The translations under genes were made by a program, and so were the position numbers. A DNA stretch of 58,738 nt from Actinomycetota bacterium (GTDB lineage Bacteria; Actinomycetota; Acidimicrobiia; IMCC26256; PALSA-555), in contig VGBI01000005.1 of NCBI GenBank assembly GCA_016870595.1, forward strand, positions 1 through 58,738, written 5' to 3'. Shown in pieces: positions 42,835 to 50,844 of this stretch. A model generated the notes under the pieces. The model worked only from the letters and a program-made list of their open reading frames with translations, made no database searches and was not told where the DNA came from. Within the stretch, counting starts at the first letter, position 1. Each line of letters starts with the position of its first letter.

Positions 42835-43809
42835 GTGCCGCTCGCGCCGCGGACCCAGGCGGCGTACCGGGCCGACTGGAACGATTTCGTAGCTTGGTGC
42901 GCCCGCCGTCGGGTGCGACCCCTGCCGAGTCCGCCCGCGCGTGTGGCGGCCTACCTCGACGAGATCGCGACGACACGACGGGTCGCCACGGTCCGCCGGC
43001 GCCTCGCTGCGATCCGTGTGGCCCACCTCGACGCCGGCGTCGCATCGCCGACTGATGCCGATGTCGTGCGCGCCGCCGTCTCACGAGCCGCTTGGCGCAG
43101 TCGTCACGCCGTCACGACCGCGATGCCGATTTCGGTGCAGGACCTCCGCCGGATCTCACGTGCGATTCCGGCGACGACCGGTGGATGCCGTGACCGTGCC
43201 CTGATCCTCGTCGGGTACGGCGCAGCGCTCCGCCCCGGGGAGCTGGTGGCGTTGCGGGCCTCCGACGTCGCGGTGACCCGCAGGGGTCTGCGGATCGAGA
43301 CCCGACGGGGGACGGTGTCGGTGCCACCCGGCTCGGCCCCCGAACTCTGCGCGGTGCGGGCCTGGCGGGAGTGGGCCGCCCGAGTCGATCTCGGATCGGG
43401 CCCCGCGTTCCGGAGCGTGGATCGTCACGGCCGGGTGGGGCGCGTCGCGCTGGGCGAGCATGCGGTGCGCCGCGTCGTTCGGCGCGCCGCTGCCGCCGCC
43501 GGGCTCGATCCGACGCGGTTCCAGGGGCTCTCGCTGCGCCGGGGTATGGTCTCGGCCGCCGCCGAGGCCGGGGTGAGCCGCCGGGTGATCATGCGTCAGA
43601 CCGGCCACAGAAGCGATCGACTGGTGCGGGACTACGTCCGGGCCCGAGCCGGCCCGCTCAGGTCCGCAGCAACCGGGCCACCGCCTGCATGGCCTCGTCG
43701 ACCATGTCGGTCTCCTCGGCGTGGCCGTCACGGCCCCGGGCGTGGGTCACGCAGTGTCGGACGTGCTCGTCGAGGAGCCCGAGGGCCACGCTCTGCAATG
43801 CCCGGTTGA
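42835..43809 (+). CDS. Orphan tyrosine recombinase lacking the conserved box-II His
   Basis: This 324-residue protein has the SAM-like N-terminal DNA-binding domain and the tyrosine-recombinase catalytic domain: Arg133 (ALRPGE), Arg235 (LRRG), His258 (QTGHRS) and the nucleophile Tyr267 (RDYVR). The His expected three residues before Arg235 is Leu232 (GLSLRRG where GHSLRRG is usual; CTC instead of CAC), so activity is doubtful. The last 57 residues after Tyr267 are Arg/Gly/Pro-rich, and the final 152 bp run antisense through csoR, suggesting that the original stop codon was lost. No att sites, transposase or phage genes are seen nearby. Confidence 0.82.
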   Translation: MPLAPRTQAAYRADWNDFVAWCARRRVRPLPSPPARVAAYLDEIATTRRVATVRRRLAAIRVAHLDAGVASPTDADVVRAAVSRAAWRSRHAVTTAMPISVQDLRRISRAIPATTGGCRDRALILVGYGAALRPGELVALRASDVAVTRRGLRIETRRGTVSVPPGSAPELCAVRAWREWAARVDLGSGPAFRSVDRHGRVGRVALGEHAVRRVVRRAAAAAGLDPTRFQGLSLRRGMVSAAAEAGVSRRVIMRQTGHRSDRLVRDYVRARAGPLRSAATGPPPAWPRRPCRSPRRGRHGPGRGSRSVGRARRGARGPRSAMPG

Positions 43810-43942
43810 CGGAGGCGATCTGGGTCAGCACGTCGATGCAGTAGGCGTCGGCATCGATCATGCGCTGGAGCCCGCGCACCTGTCCTTCGATCCGGCGGAG
43901 CCGGGCCTGGTAGTCGTCCTTGGCGATCGAGTAGCCGCGCAC
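43658..43942 (-). CDS. csoR: CsoR-family copper-sensing repressor
   Basis: This 94-residue helical protein keeps the Cu(I) ligands Cys35, His60 and Cys64 with the spacing of M. tuberculosis CsoR (Cys36, His61, Cys65). CsoR binds operator DNA without copper and releases it when Cu(I) binds. The GTG at 43942 is 1 nt after the copA stop, so it is the last gene of the copper operon and should repress its own transcription. The 3' part overlaps the integrase gene on the other strand by 152 bp. Confidence 0.92.
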   Translation of the reverse strand: MRGYSIAKDDYQARLRRIEGQVRGLQRMIDADAYCIDVLTQIASVNRALQSVALGLLDEHVRHCVTHARGRDGHAEETDMVDEAMQAVARLLRT

Positions 43943-43943
43943 G

Positions 43944-46310
43944 TCAGTGCTCCTGGGAGTGGGGTGGGGTGAGGGCGGGGGTGGGGGTGGGGCTGAGGGC
44001 GTCGGTCCCGGTGATCGACCGGAACCGGCGTAGCCGGAGGCTGTTGGTGACCACGAACACGCTGCTGGCTGCCATGGCCGCGCCGGCGATCAGGGGATCG
44101 AGCAACCCGGCCGCGGCGAGGGGGAGCGCGGCGACGTTGTAGGCGAACGCCCAGAACAGGTTCCCCTGGATCGTGCGCAGCGTGCGGCGGGACAGTCGGA
44201 CCGCATCGGCGGTGCCGCGCAGGTCGGTGCGGACCAGGGTGATGTCGGCGGCGGCGATGGCGACGTCGGTGCCGCTCCCGAGCGCGAGGCCGAGGTCGGC
44301 CTGGGCGAGCGCAGCGGCGTCGTTCACGCCGTCGCCGACCATCGCCACGACGCGGCCGTCGGCCTGCAGGTCGCGCACGAGCGCGATCTTGTCGGCCGGG
44401 AGCAATCCGGCGACCACGTCGTCGATGCCGACCTCGGCGGCCACGGTCCGCGCGGCGCGCGCGTTGTCGCCCGTGGCCAGCACGGGGTGCAGCCCGAGGT
44501 CGCGCAACCCTGCGACGGCCGCCGCGGCGTCGTCCTTCACGGTGTCGGCCAGCACGAGCACGCCGTGGAACGTACCGTCCCAGCCGACCCCGATGGCGGT
44601 GTGCCCTCGCGCCTCGGCTGCGTCGATCGCGGCGTGCCCCGGGTCGGGGACGGTGCACGACCGGTCGGCGAGGAACGCCGGGCGCCCGGCGACCACGCCG
44701 TGACCCTCCACCGTCCCGGCGACCCCGAGCCCGGCGGTCGCGGTGAAGTCGGTGACGGGTGCGGGATCGAGGCCCCGGGCCCGGGCGGCGTCGGCCACGG
44801 CCCGGCCGACGGGGTGCTCGCTGGCGGCCTCGACGCCCGCCGCGAGGCGCAGCACGGTGTCGGCGGGGACGGCGCCGGTCCCCACGACGTCGACGAGCCG
44901 CATGCGGCCCGTGGTGACCGTGCCGGTCTTGTCGAGCACGACGGTGTCGATCCGGCGGGTCGACTCGAGGATCTCGGGACCCGCGATCAGGATGCCGAGC
45001 TGGGCGCCGCGCCCGGTGCCGACCAGGAGCGCGGTCGGGGTGGCGAGGCCGAGCGCGCAGGGGCAGGCGATGATGCACACCGCGACCGCAGCGCTGAACG
45101 CGGTGGGCGCGCCGGCGCCGGCTCCGAGCCAGAAGCCCAGCGTCGCCCCCGCGAGCAGGAGCACCACCGGCACGAACACGGCGGAGACCCGGTCGGCCAG
45201 GCGCTGCACCGGGGCCTTGCCGGTCTGGGCCCGGGTCACGAGCCGGGTGATCTGGGCCAGGGCGGTGTCGGCGCCGACCCGGGTGGCCCGCACGACGAGC
45301 CGGCCCCCGGCGTTCACCGTCGCCCCGGTGACCGCGTCGCCGGGGCCGACCTCCACCGGGACCGGCTCTCCCGTGAGCAGGGAGGCGTCGATGGCCGAGG
45401 TGCCCTCCTCCACCACGCCGTCGGTGGCGACCTTCTCGCCGGGCCGGACGACGAAGCGGTCGCCGACGACGAGGGCGTCGACCGGGGCCGGGACCTCGAC
45501 CCCGTCGCGCAGGACGGTGACCTCCTTGGCGCCGAGCTCAACGAGCGCGCGCAGCGCGGCGCCGGACCGGCGCTTGGCCCGGGCCTCCAGGTACCGGCCG
45601 GCCAGCACGAGCACGGTCACCCCGGCCGCGACCTCGAGGTAAATCTCGTCGGTGCCCGCGCTGCGTGAGAGCGCGAGCGAGGGCTGCATCCGCATCCCGG
45701 GGTCGCCGGCGTCGCCGAGGAACAACGCGACGAGCGACCAGCCGAAGGCGGCGAGCGTCCCGATGGAGATCAGGGTGTCCATCGTCGCCTCGCCGTGGCG
45801 GAGGTTGGCCCACGCGGCGCGGTGGAACGGCCACGCGCCCCACACCACGACCGGCGCGGCGAGGGTCAGCGAGAGCCACTGCCAGTGGTCGAACTGCAGG
45901 GCGGGGATCATTGCGAGCAGCACCACGGGCACCGTCAGTGCGCCGGTGATCACGAGTCGGTGGCGCAGTGCAGCGGTGGGGTCGGGTGTGCCGGTCGGTG
46001 CATCGCCGGCGTCGGCGGCCGTGGTCCCGGGCGTGGGGAGCGGGTGGGCGTGGTAGCCGATGGCCTCGACCGCGGCCACCACGGTGGCGACGGCGTCGGT
46101 GGCGGACCCCGGGGAGCCGTCGGGCCCGGGGGTCGGGTCGGGGAGCTCGACGTGGGCGCGCTCGGTGGCGAAGTTGACCGAGGCGACCACGCCCGGGAGG
46201 TCGTTGAGCCGCTGCTCGATGCGCGCGGCGCACCCGGCGCAGGTCATCCCCTCGATCGCGAGGTCGACCGTCGCCGGGCCGGCCGGCGCAGGGCCGGGTC
46301 CGGGGGTCAC
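43944..46310 (-). CDS. copA: Copper-exporting P1B-type ATPase CopA
   Basis: This 788-residue heavy-metal ATPase has one N-terminal HMA domain with GMTCAGC (Cys24, Cys27), the membrane metal site ACPCALGL, the phosphorylation motif [18 protein letters not shown] and the hinge [10 protein letters not shown]. The CPC motif places it among Cu+ pumps, which export Cu(I) from the cytoplasm. csoR follows, a 54-residue gene precedes and overlaps it (GTGA). The GTG at 46310 was chosen because it just precedes the HMA domain. Confidence 0.95.
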   Translation of the reverse strand: MTPGPGPAPAGPATVDLAIEGMTCAGCAARIEQRLNDLPGVVASVNFATERAHVELPDPTPGPDGSPGSATDAVATVVAAVEAIGYHAHPLPTPGTTAADAGDAPTGTPDPTAALRHRLVITGALTVPVVLLAMIPALQFDHWQWLSLTLAAPVVVWGAWPFHRAAWANLRHGEATMDTLISIGTLAAFGWSLVALFLGDAGDPGMRMQPSLALSRSAGTDEIYLEVAAGVTVLVLAGRYLEARAKRRSGAALRALVELGAKEVTVLRDGVEVPAPVDALVVGDRFVVRPGEKVATDGVVEEGTSAIDASLLTGEPVPVEVGPGDAVTGATVNAGGRLVVRATRVGADTALAQITRLVTRAQTGKAPVQRLADRVSAVFVPVVLLLAGATLGFWLGAGAGAPTAFSAAVAVCIIACPCALGLATPTALLVGTGRGAQLGILIAGPEILESTRRIDTVVLDKTGTVTTGRMRLVDVVGTGAVPADTVLRLAAGVEAASEHPVGRAVADAARARGLDPAPVTDFTATAGLGVAGTVEGHGVVAGRPAFLADRSCTVPDPGHAAIDAAEARGHTAIGVGWDGTFHGVLVLADTVKDDAAAAVAGLRDLGLHPVLATGDNARAARTVAAEVGIDDVVAGLLPADKIALVRDLQADGRVVAMVGDGVNDAAALAQADLGLALGSGTDVAIAAADITLVRTDLRGTADAVRLSRRTLRTIQGNLFWAFAYNVAALPLAAAGLLDPLIAGAAMAASSVFVVTNSLRLRRFRSITGTDALSPTPTPALTPPHSQEH

Positions 46311-46471
46311 CGGTCGCCCCCGGTGTCGGCGTGCGGGGCGGTGCCGTGGGCGGGCGGTCGGGCCGGGTCCGACCTCCCGATCGGACCCACGGCGGCACCG
46401 GCGGCGTACCCGACCCCGAGCGCGCCGAGGAGGCCGAGGGCGAAGACGGCGAGGCGGGTGCGGGTCCGCAC
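46307..46471 (-). CDS. 54-residue membrane or secreted protein of the copper operon
   Basis: This small gene has a strong GGAGGAG before the GTG at 46471 and a stop that overlaps the copA start (GTGA), so it is very likely translated. The product has a basic N-terminus (RTRTRLAVF), one hydrophobic helix (residues 8-29) and a short polar tail with His42 and His47. It resembles the signal-anchor part of larger actinobacterial proteins found before copA, but here it stops soon after the helix. It may be a copper-linked membrane peptide or a truncated remnant. Confidence 0.6.
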   Translation of the reverse strand: MRTRTRLAVFALGLLGALGVGYAAGAAVGPIGRSDPARPPAHGTAPHADTGGDR

Positions 46472-46539
46472 GGGGCTCCTCCGGGTCGTGGGGTCGGTCG
46501 GGGACGACGGCCGCCGTCCGGCGGTCTGCCGTTGTCGAC

Positions 46540-46562
46540 AGAATACCCCCCCACCCTATATT
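46540..46562. promoter_or_regulatory. Copper-operon promoter with G/C tract, candidate CsoR site
   Basis: On the minus strand TATTCT (46540-46545) would start the copper operon about 62 nt before the GTG at 46471. Next to it lies a run of seven C (plus strand) flanked by ATA and followed by ACCCTATA. CsoR operators contain such G/C tracts beside AT-rich ends, but a clear ATACCC-GGGTAT dyad is absent, so the operator call is weak. TATATT on the plus strand (46557-46562) could also act as a -10. Confidence 0.35.
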
Positions 46563-46615
46563 CCACCCCCCGCCCGGCCCCGTCGGTCCCGTGGACGGAG
46601 GGGCGACCCCGGTCC

Positions 46616-46621
46616 TATGCT
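46616..46621 (+). promoter_or_regulatory. -10 hexamer of the SRPBCC gene
   Basis: TATGCT lies 7 nt before the GTG at 46629. Confidence 0.5.
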
Positions 46622-46628
46622 CCCGCCC

Positions 46629-47102
46629 GTGGACCCGACCAAGTACCGACACACCGAGACCGTCGCCGTGGCCGCGAGCCCCGAGGCTGTCTACGCCCTC
46701 GTCTCCGACATCACCCGCATGGGCGAGTGGAGCCCGGTCTGCACCGGCGGTTCGTGGACCGACGACGCCCGCACCACCTTCGTCGGCACGAACGACACCG
46801 GCACGATGCAGTGGGAGACCCACTGCCGGGTCGAGGTGGCCGACCCCGGGCGGGAGTTCACCTTCGTCATGGCCGGCTTCACCGGCGACCGTGACCTTGC
46901 GCGGTGGTCCTACACCATCACGCCGACCGCAGACGGGTGCGAGATCTCCGAGCACTGGTCGATCCTGCCCGAGTACCCCGGCTTCATCGGCCCGCTGATC
47001 GGCGACCGGCCGGTCGAGGACTACCTCGACGAGACGATGGGCCGGACCCGCGAGGGGATGGCCGAGACCCTGGCCCGGATGAGGGCCGTCGCCGAGGCCT
47101 GA
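46629..47102 (+). CDS. SRPBCC-fold protein
   Basis: This 157-residue protein has the START/SRPBCC helix-grip pattern: [29 protein letters not shown] is the usual N-terminal strand and helix, with two later strands and a long C-terminal helix. Members bind lipids, polyketides or other hydrophobic ligands; some are cyclases. It is monocistronic, leaderless, and divergent from the copper operon. Its stop codon abuts the convergent apt stop without any gap. Confidence 0.8.
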   Translation: MDPTKYRHTETVAVAASPEAVYALVSDITRMGEWSPVCTGGSWTDDARTTFVGTNDTGTMQWETHCRVEVADPGREFTFVMAGFTGDRDLARWSYTITPTADGCEISEHWSILPEYPGFIGPLIGDRPVEDYLDETMGRTREGMAETLARMRAVAEA

Positions 47103-47630
47103 TCAGACCGTCAGCACGGTCGTCACCGGCACGCCGATCCCGGCGAGTTCGGCGCGCCCACCGAGGGCGGTGAGCTCGAGCAGCACCACCACCCCGAGCA
47201 CCTCGGCGTCGAACCGGCGGGCGAGCGCGCACGCAGCCAGCGCGGTCCCGCCGGTGGCGAGGACGTCGTCGACCACGACCACCCGGTCGGCCGCGCCGAG
47301 CGCGTCCCGGTGGACCTCGAGGGTGCCGGTGCCGTACTCCAGCTCGTAGGTGTGGGCGTGGGTGTCCCACGGGAGCTTGCCCTGCTTGCGCACCGGGACG
47401 AGGGGCAGGTGGCGGTCCCGCGCGACCGGCGCGGCGAACAGGAAGCCCCGGGCGTCGATCGCGACCACTGCGGTCGCACCGGCGGGCACGGCGCCGGCCA
47501 TCCGGGTGGTGGCGTCGGCGAACGCCCCGGGGTCGGCCAGCAGCGGGGTGACGTCACGGAAGGTCACCCCGGGAGCGGGGAAGTCGGGCACGGCCCGGAT
47601 GCGGGCCGCGAGGTGGTCGGGTCCCTCCAC
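47103..47630 (-). CDS. apt: Adenine phosphoribosyltransferase
   Basis: This 175-residue purine-salvage enzyme converts adenine and PRPP to AMP. The PRPP loop VVVVDDVLATGGTA is at residues 117-130; IDARGFLFAAPVA and VPVRKQGKLPWDT are further APRT marks. The GTG at 47630 follows AAGGAG. In other actinobacteria apt often lies near relA and secDF; that context is absent here. Confidence 0.92.
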   Translation of the reverse strand: MEGPDHLAARIRAVPDFPAPGVTFRDVTPLLADPGAFADATTRMAGAVPAGATAVVAIDARGFLFAAPVARDRHLPLVPVRKQGKLPWDTHAHTYELEYGTGTLEVHRDALGAADRVVVVDDVLATGGTALAACALARRFDAEVLGVVVLLELTALGGRAELAGIGVPVTTVLTV

Positions 47631-47673
47631 GCCGGTGCTCCTTCCGAGGGGGATCGGCGGGACCGTACCCGAC

Positions 47674-47708
47674 GCCGGGTGCCGGGTGCCGGGTGCCGGG
47701 TGCCGGGT
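47674..47708. repeat. Five tandem copies of a 7-bp unit
   Basis: GCCGGGT is repeated five times without mismatch between the divergent apt and P450 genes, 10 bp before the P450 -10 hexamer. A related CCGGGG follows. Confidence 0.9.
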
Positions 47709-47717
47709 CCGGGGTGC

Positions 47718-47723
47718 GACACT
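47718..47723 (+). promoter_or_regulatory. -10 hexamer of the P450 gene
   Basis: GACACT lies 6 nt before the ATG at 47730. The (GCCGGGT)5 array occupies the region where a -35 would be. Confidence 0.4.
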
Positions 47724-47729
47724 GGGGGT

Positions 47730-48974
47730 ATGGAGATCAACGACGAGCGCGGCAGCATCTTCATCTCGCCGACGGCGTACGCCGATCAGGCCCGCTGGCA
47801 CGCGGTGGCCGACGAGCTGCGTCGGGACGCCCCCGTGCTCCGGGTGGAGGCGGAGGGCTACAGCCCCTTCTACGTATTGACCCGCCACGCCGACGTGTTC
47901 GAGGTGTCGCGCCGCAGCGACCTGTTCCACAACACCCGCAAATCGGTGATCGGGCCCGACGCCAACTTCGCCTTCCTCACCTCCCTCGGCATCGAGCCCA
48001 AGACCCTGATCCACATGGACGGGGTCGAGCACCGGGACCACCGCCACGTGACCAACGACTGGTTCAAGCCTGCGGCGGTCAAGGGTCGTCAGAGCGACAT
48101 CGACGCCATCGCCGACGAGTTCGTCGACCGGCTCGCCGACTTCGGGGGCACCTGTGACTTCGCCCGCGACATCGCGGTGCCGTTCACGCTGCGGGTCATC
48201 ATGAGCATCTTCGGCATCCCCCGCGACGACGAGCGGCTCATGCTCGAGCTGACCCAGGGGATCTTCGGGGCCGCCGACCCCGAGTACTTCGGCGACGTCG
48301 GCGACCCGCTCGAGTACCTCACCGGCACGATCGCCCGCTTCGACGACTACTTCGCCGCCCTGACCGAGGAACGGCGGGCGCATCCGACCGGCGATCTCGC
48401 CACGGTCATCGCCAACGGCGAGATCGACGGATGCCCCATGGAGCGCCACGCCCGGCTCTGGTACTTCATCATCGTGGCGACGGCCGGACACGACACGACC
48501 TCGTACGCGCTGTCGGGCGGGATGGAGGAGCTCCTCCGCCACCCCGACCAGATGGCTGCGCTCGCCGCCGATCCCGGCCTCGCGACGAACGCCGCCGAGG
48601 AGATGATCCGCTGGACCTCGCCGGTGCGGTCGTTCCTCCGCTACGCGCAGGCCGACACCGAGATCGACGGCGTCCCGATCGCCGCCGGGGATCGGGTGCT
48701 CCTCTCGTACCCGGCGGCCAACCGCGACGACGCCGTGTTCGTCGATCCGATGCGCTTCGACATCAGGCGGCCCGACGCCGAGAAGCTGATCTCCTTCGGG
48801 CTCGGGGTGCACTACTGCCTCGGATCGCAGTTCGCCCGGCGGGAGGTCCGCACCATGCTGCCCAAGGTGCTGGAGCGGGTGTCGTCGATCGCGCTCGACG
48901 GCGATCCGGTGTGGGCCGAGGCGGCATTCGTCGGCGGCGTGAAGCGCCTGCCGATCCGCTACACGCTGCGCTGA
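47730..48974 (+). CDS. Cytochrome P450
   Basis: This 414-residue soluble P450 has the I-helix motif AGHDTT, the K-helix EMIR (ExxR) and the heme loop FGLGVHYCLG with the thiolate Cys363. It hydroxylates a small hydrophobic substrate with electrons from a ferredoxin; no ferredoxin gene is adjacent. The sequence resembles actinobacterial P450s of the CYP125/CYP142/CYP124 type in length and motif spacing, but subfamily cannot be assigned by eye. It converges with the SnoaL-like gene, 19 bp away. Confidence 0.93.
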   Translation: MEINDERGSIFISPTAYADQARWHAVADELRRDAPVLRVEAEGYSPFYVLTRHADVFEVSRRSDLFHNTRKSVIGPDANFAFLTSLGIEPKTLIHMDGVEHRDHRHVTNDWFKPAAVKGRQSDIDAIADEFVDRLADFGGTCDFARDIAVPFTLRVIMSIFGIPRDDERLMLELTQGIFGAADPEYFGDVGDPLEYLTGTIARFDDYFAALTEERRAHPTGDLATVIANGEIDGCPMERHARLWYFIIVATAGHDTTSYALSGGMEELLRHPDQMAALAADPGLATNAAEEMIRWTSPVRSFLRYAQADTEIDGVPIAAGDRVLLSYPAANRDDAVFVDPMRFDIRRPDAEKLISFGLGVHYCLGSQFARREVRTMLPKVLERVSSIALDGDPVWAEAAFVGGVKRLPIRYTLR

Positions 48975-48993
48975 GCGCGGGCCGACCCGACGA

Positions 48994-49392
48994 TCAGTCG
49001 CGTCGGCCCATCGCCGCGCGCCCGCCGGCGGGGGGCAGGTCGTGGACCCGCTGCACGTACAGGTGCATCCGGGTGATGCGGTCGTCGGCGTCGACGTCGA
49101 ACACGATCACCTCGGGGGTCCGCCGGAGCGTGCCGTCGACCTCGTACTCCTCGGTGACCTCGGCGACCGCGTGCCCGTCGGTGGCGAAGACCCGTTCGGT
49201 CACGAGGCGGTAGGCCGCCCCGAGGGTCGGTACGACGTCGCGCAGGAAGGCGACGTACTCGGCGGCCGAGGTGATGTGGTCGCCGTACGGGCCGATCCGA
49301 TGGAAGTCGGTGGGGGAGAAGCAGGCGGCGAGCCCGTCGAAGTCTCGGGCGTTGTAGCGGTCGAGGAAGCGGGTGGCGGCGGCGACGGTCAC
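48994..49392 (-). CDS. SnoaL-like/NTF2-fold protein
   Basis: This 132-residue protein has the cone-fold pattern of the SnoaL superfamily: FLDRYNARDFDGLAACFSP at the N-terminus and VIVFDVDADDRITRMHLYVQ near the end. Enzymatic role is uncertain. The GTG at 49392 overlaps the stop of the MazG-like gene. The tail after residue 115 is Gly/Pro/Arg-rich. It is a different subfamily from the SnoaL-like protein at 9599. Confidence 0.75.
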   Translation of the reverse strand: MTVAAATRFLDRYNARDFDGLAACFSPTDFHRIGPYGDHITSAAEYVAFLRDVVPTLGAAYRLVTERVFATDGHAVAEVTEEYEVDGTLRRTPEVIVFDVDADDRITRMHLYVQRVHDLPPAGGRAAMGRRD

Positions 49393-49697
49393 GGGGCGGC
49401 TCCCGGGGTCGGGTCGGGGCAGGCGCAGGGGGTCGCCGCGCAGCGCGGGCACCCGTCCGCGTAGCGGGCGAAGGCCTCGGCGAGGGAGCAGTCGAGCTGG
49501 TTGGCCAGCGACGCCAGCCAGGCCAGGACGTCGCCGAGCTCGTGGAGCTGCTCGGCCCGGGTGCCCTTGCGGGCCGCCTTGGCCAGCTCGCCGACCTCCT
49601 CGGCCAGCCAGGCCACCGTTGCGGGCACGCCCCGGTCCCGGTCCCGGTCGCCGTAGACGGTGGCCATGCGGGCCTGGACGGCATCGAGGTCGGTCAC
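49389..49697 (-). CDS. MazG-like nucleotide pyrophosphohydrolase with a Cys-rich tail
   Basis: This 102-residue protein has the all-alpha NTP pyrophosphohydrolase motif EEVGELAKA followed by HELGDVLAWLA, the EExxE/ExxD metal site of MazG-like enzymes that hydrolyse nucleoside triphosphates, often non-canonical ones. The C-terminus CPRCAATPCACP carries four cysteines in two pairs, unusual for MazG-like proteins and suggesting a bound metal. It lies beside the zinc locus. Leaderless: TACGCT is 7 nt before the GTG at 49697. Confidence 0.82.
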   Translation of the reverse strand: MTDLDAVQARMATVYGDRDRDRGVPATVAWLAEEVGELAKAARKGTRAEQLHELGDVLAWLASLANQLDCSLAEAFARYADGCPRCAATPCACPDPTPGAAP

Positions 49698-49704
49698 GGT
49701 CCGG

Positions 49705-49710
49705 AGCGTA
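49705..49710 (-). promoter_or_regulatory. -10 hexamer of the MazG-like/SnoaL-like pair
   Basis: TACGCT on the minus strand ends 7 nt before the GTG at 49697. Confidence 0.5.
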
Positions 49711-49766
49711 GGACGGTGGCGCGCCCGTCGCGCGACGCACCGGATCCACGACCCGCCGGGAGCCGC

Positions 49767-49787
49767 TACAATGAAAATGATTCCTGA
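49767..49787. promoter_or_regulatory. Zur-like box over the zinc importer promoter
   Basis: TGAAAATGATTCCTGA (49772-49787) matches the left part of the actinobacterial Zur consensus TGAAAATGATTTTCA and directly follows the -10 hexamer TACAAT (49767-49772). A zinc-loaded Zur bound here would block transcription of the znuA-type operon. Confidence 0.7.
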
Positions 49788-49818
49788 AATGCTCCTGCGC
49801 CGATCCCGGAGCTCCGCG

Positions 49819-50844
49819 ATGTCCCGTCCCCGCCGTCCCATCGTCCGAGCGACCGTCGCCGCTGCGGCCGTGGCGGTCGCCGCCGTGGGCGCCGGGATCC
49901 CGGCCGGGGCCCAGTCGGGCGGCGCGACGGTGCAGGCCGTCGCCGCCTTCTACCCGCTCGCCTGGGTGCTCGAGCAGGTCGGGGGCACCCGGGTCGCGGT
50001 GACCAACCTGACTCCGGCGGGGGCCGAGCCCCATGACCTGGAGCTCACCCCGAAGCAGCGTGACGCGATCGACGACGCCGATCTCGTGGTGGTGATGGGG
50101 TCGGGTTTCCAGCCCGCGTTGGAGGAGGCCGCCGCGACCCGTCGGGCGGGCACGCTCGCGCTACTGGCCCGACTGCCGATCACCGGCGCCGGCCAGAAGG
50201 TGGCCGACGAGCACGAGGACGACAAGAAGCACAAGGACGAGAAGAAGCACAAGGACGAGAAGAAGCACAAGGACGAGAAGAAGCACAAGGACGAGGCGGC
50301 CCACGCCGAGGAGGGACTCGATCCCCACGTCTGGCTCGACCCGACGCTGATGCAGGCGATCGTCGACGAGACGACCGCAGCGCTGGTCAAGGCCGACCCG
50401 TCGGGTCAGGCCACCTACAACGCGAACGCCACCGCGCTGAAGGCTCGGCTGCGCGCGCTCGACGGCCGTTTCCGGACCGGCCTGGCGAACTGCCCCCGCA
50501 CCCTGATCGTGACCTCACACGACGCGTTCGGCTACCTCGCGGCGGCCTACGGCCTCCAGCAGGAGGGGGTCGCCGGGCTCTCACCCGACGAGGAGCCCAA
50601 CCCGAAGCGCCTCGCAGCGCTGACCGACCTGGTGCAGAAGAAGGGCGTCACCACGATCTTCACCGAGGAGTTGGTGTCGCCGCGGATCGCCCGGACCTTG
50701 GCCCGGGAAGCGGGTGGACTGAAGACCGCGACCCTGAATCCGCTCGAGGGGCTCACGCCCCGTGAGGTCGCCCGGGGCGACGACTACGAGCGGGTGATGG
50801 ATCGGAACCTGGCGACGCTGCGGACGGCGCTTGGCTGCCGCTGA
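49819..50844 (+). CDS. znuA: ZnuA-like zinc-binding protein with a His/Lys repeat loop
   Basis: This 341-residue cluster A-I (ZnuA-type) substrate-binding protein delivers zinc to an ABC permease. Candidate zinc ligands are His72 (EPHDLELTP), His170 (HVWLDP), His234 (SHDAFGYL) and an acid in FTEELVSP; Cys225 and the C-terminal Cys can form the ZnuA disulfide. Residues 131-163 are a charged loop with four KKHKDE repeats, in the place of the His-rich loop. The signal peptide ends PAGAQS with no lipobox cysteine, unlike most Gram-positive binding proteins. The ATG at 49819 is preceded by GGAG; ATGs at 49771 and 49789 overlap the -10 or Zur box. Confidence 0.9.
   Translation: MSRPRRPIVRATVAAAAVAVAAVGAGIPAGAQSGGATVQAVAAFYPLAWVLEQVGGTRVAVTNLTPAGAEPHDLELTPKQRDAIDDADLVVVMGSGFQPALEEAAATRRAGTLALLARLPITGAGQKVADEHEDDKKHKDEKKHKDEKKHKDEKKHKDEAAHAEEGLDPHVWLDPTLMQAIVDETTAALVKADPSGQATYNANATALKARLRALDGRFRTGLANCPRTLIVTSHDAFGYLAAAYGLQQEGVAGLSPDEEPNPKRLAALTDLVQKKGVTTIFTEELVSPRIARTLAREAGGLKTATLNPLEGLTPREVARGDDYERVMDRNLATLRTALGCR
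50224..50295 (+). repeat. Four perfect 18-bp tandem repeats in the znuA-type gene
   Basis: Each in-frame 18-bp unit encodes KKHKDE. Perfect identity, including third positions, suggests recent expansion or gene conversion. Confidence 0.95.

Noticed and set aside
42835-46571. Integrase plus copper operon as an integrated mobile island
   Set aside because: No flanking direct repeats, tRNA-end duplication, phage or transfer genes are visible; the only tRNA gene is 9 kb away.
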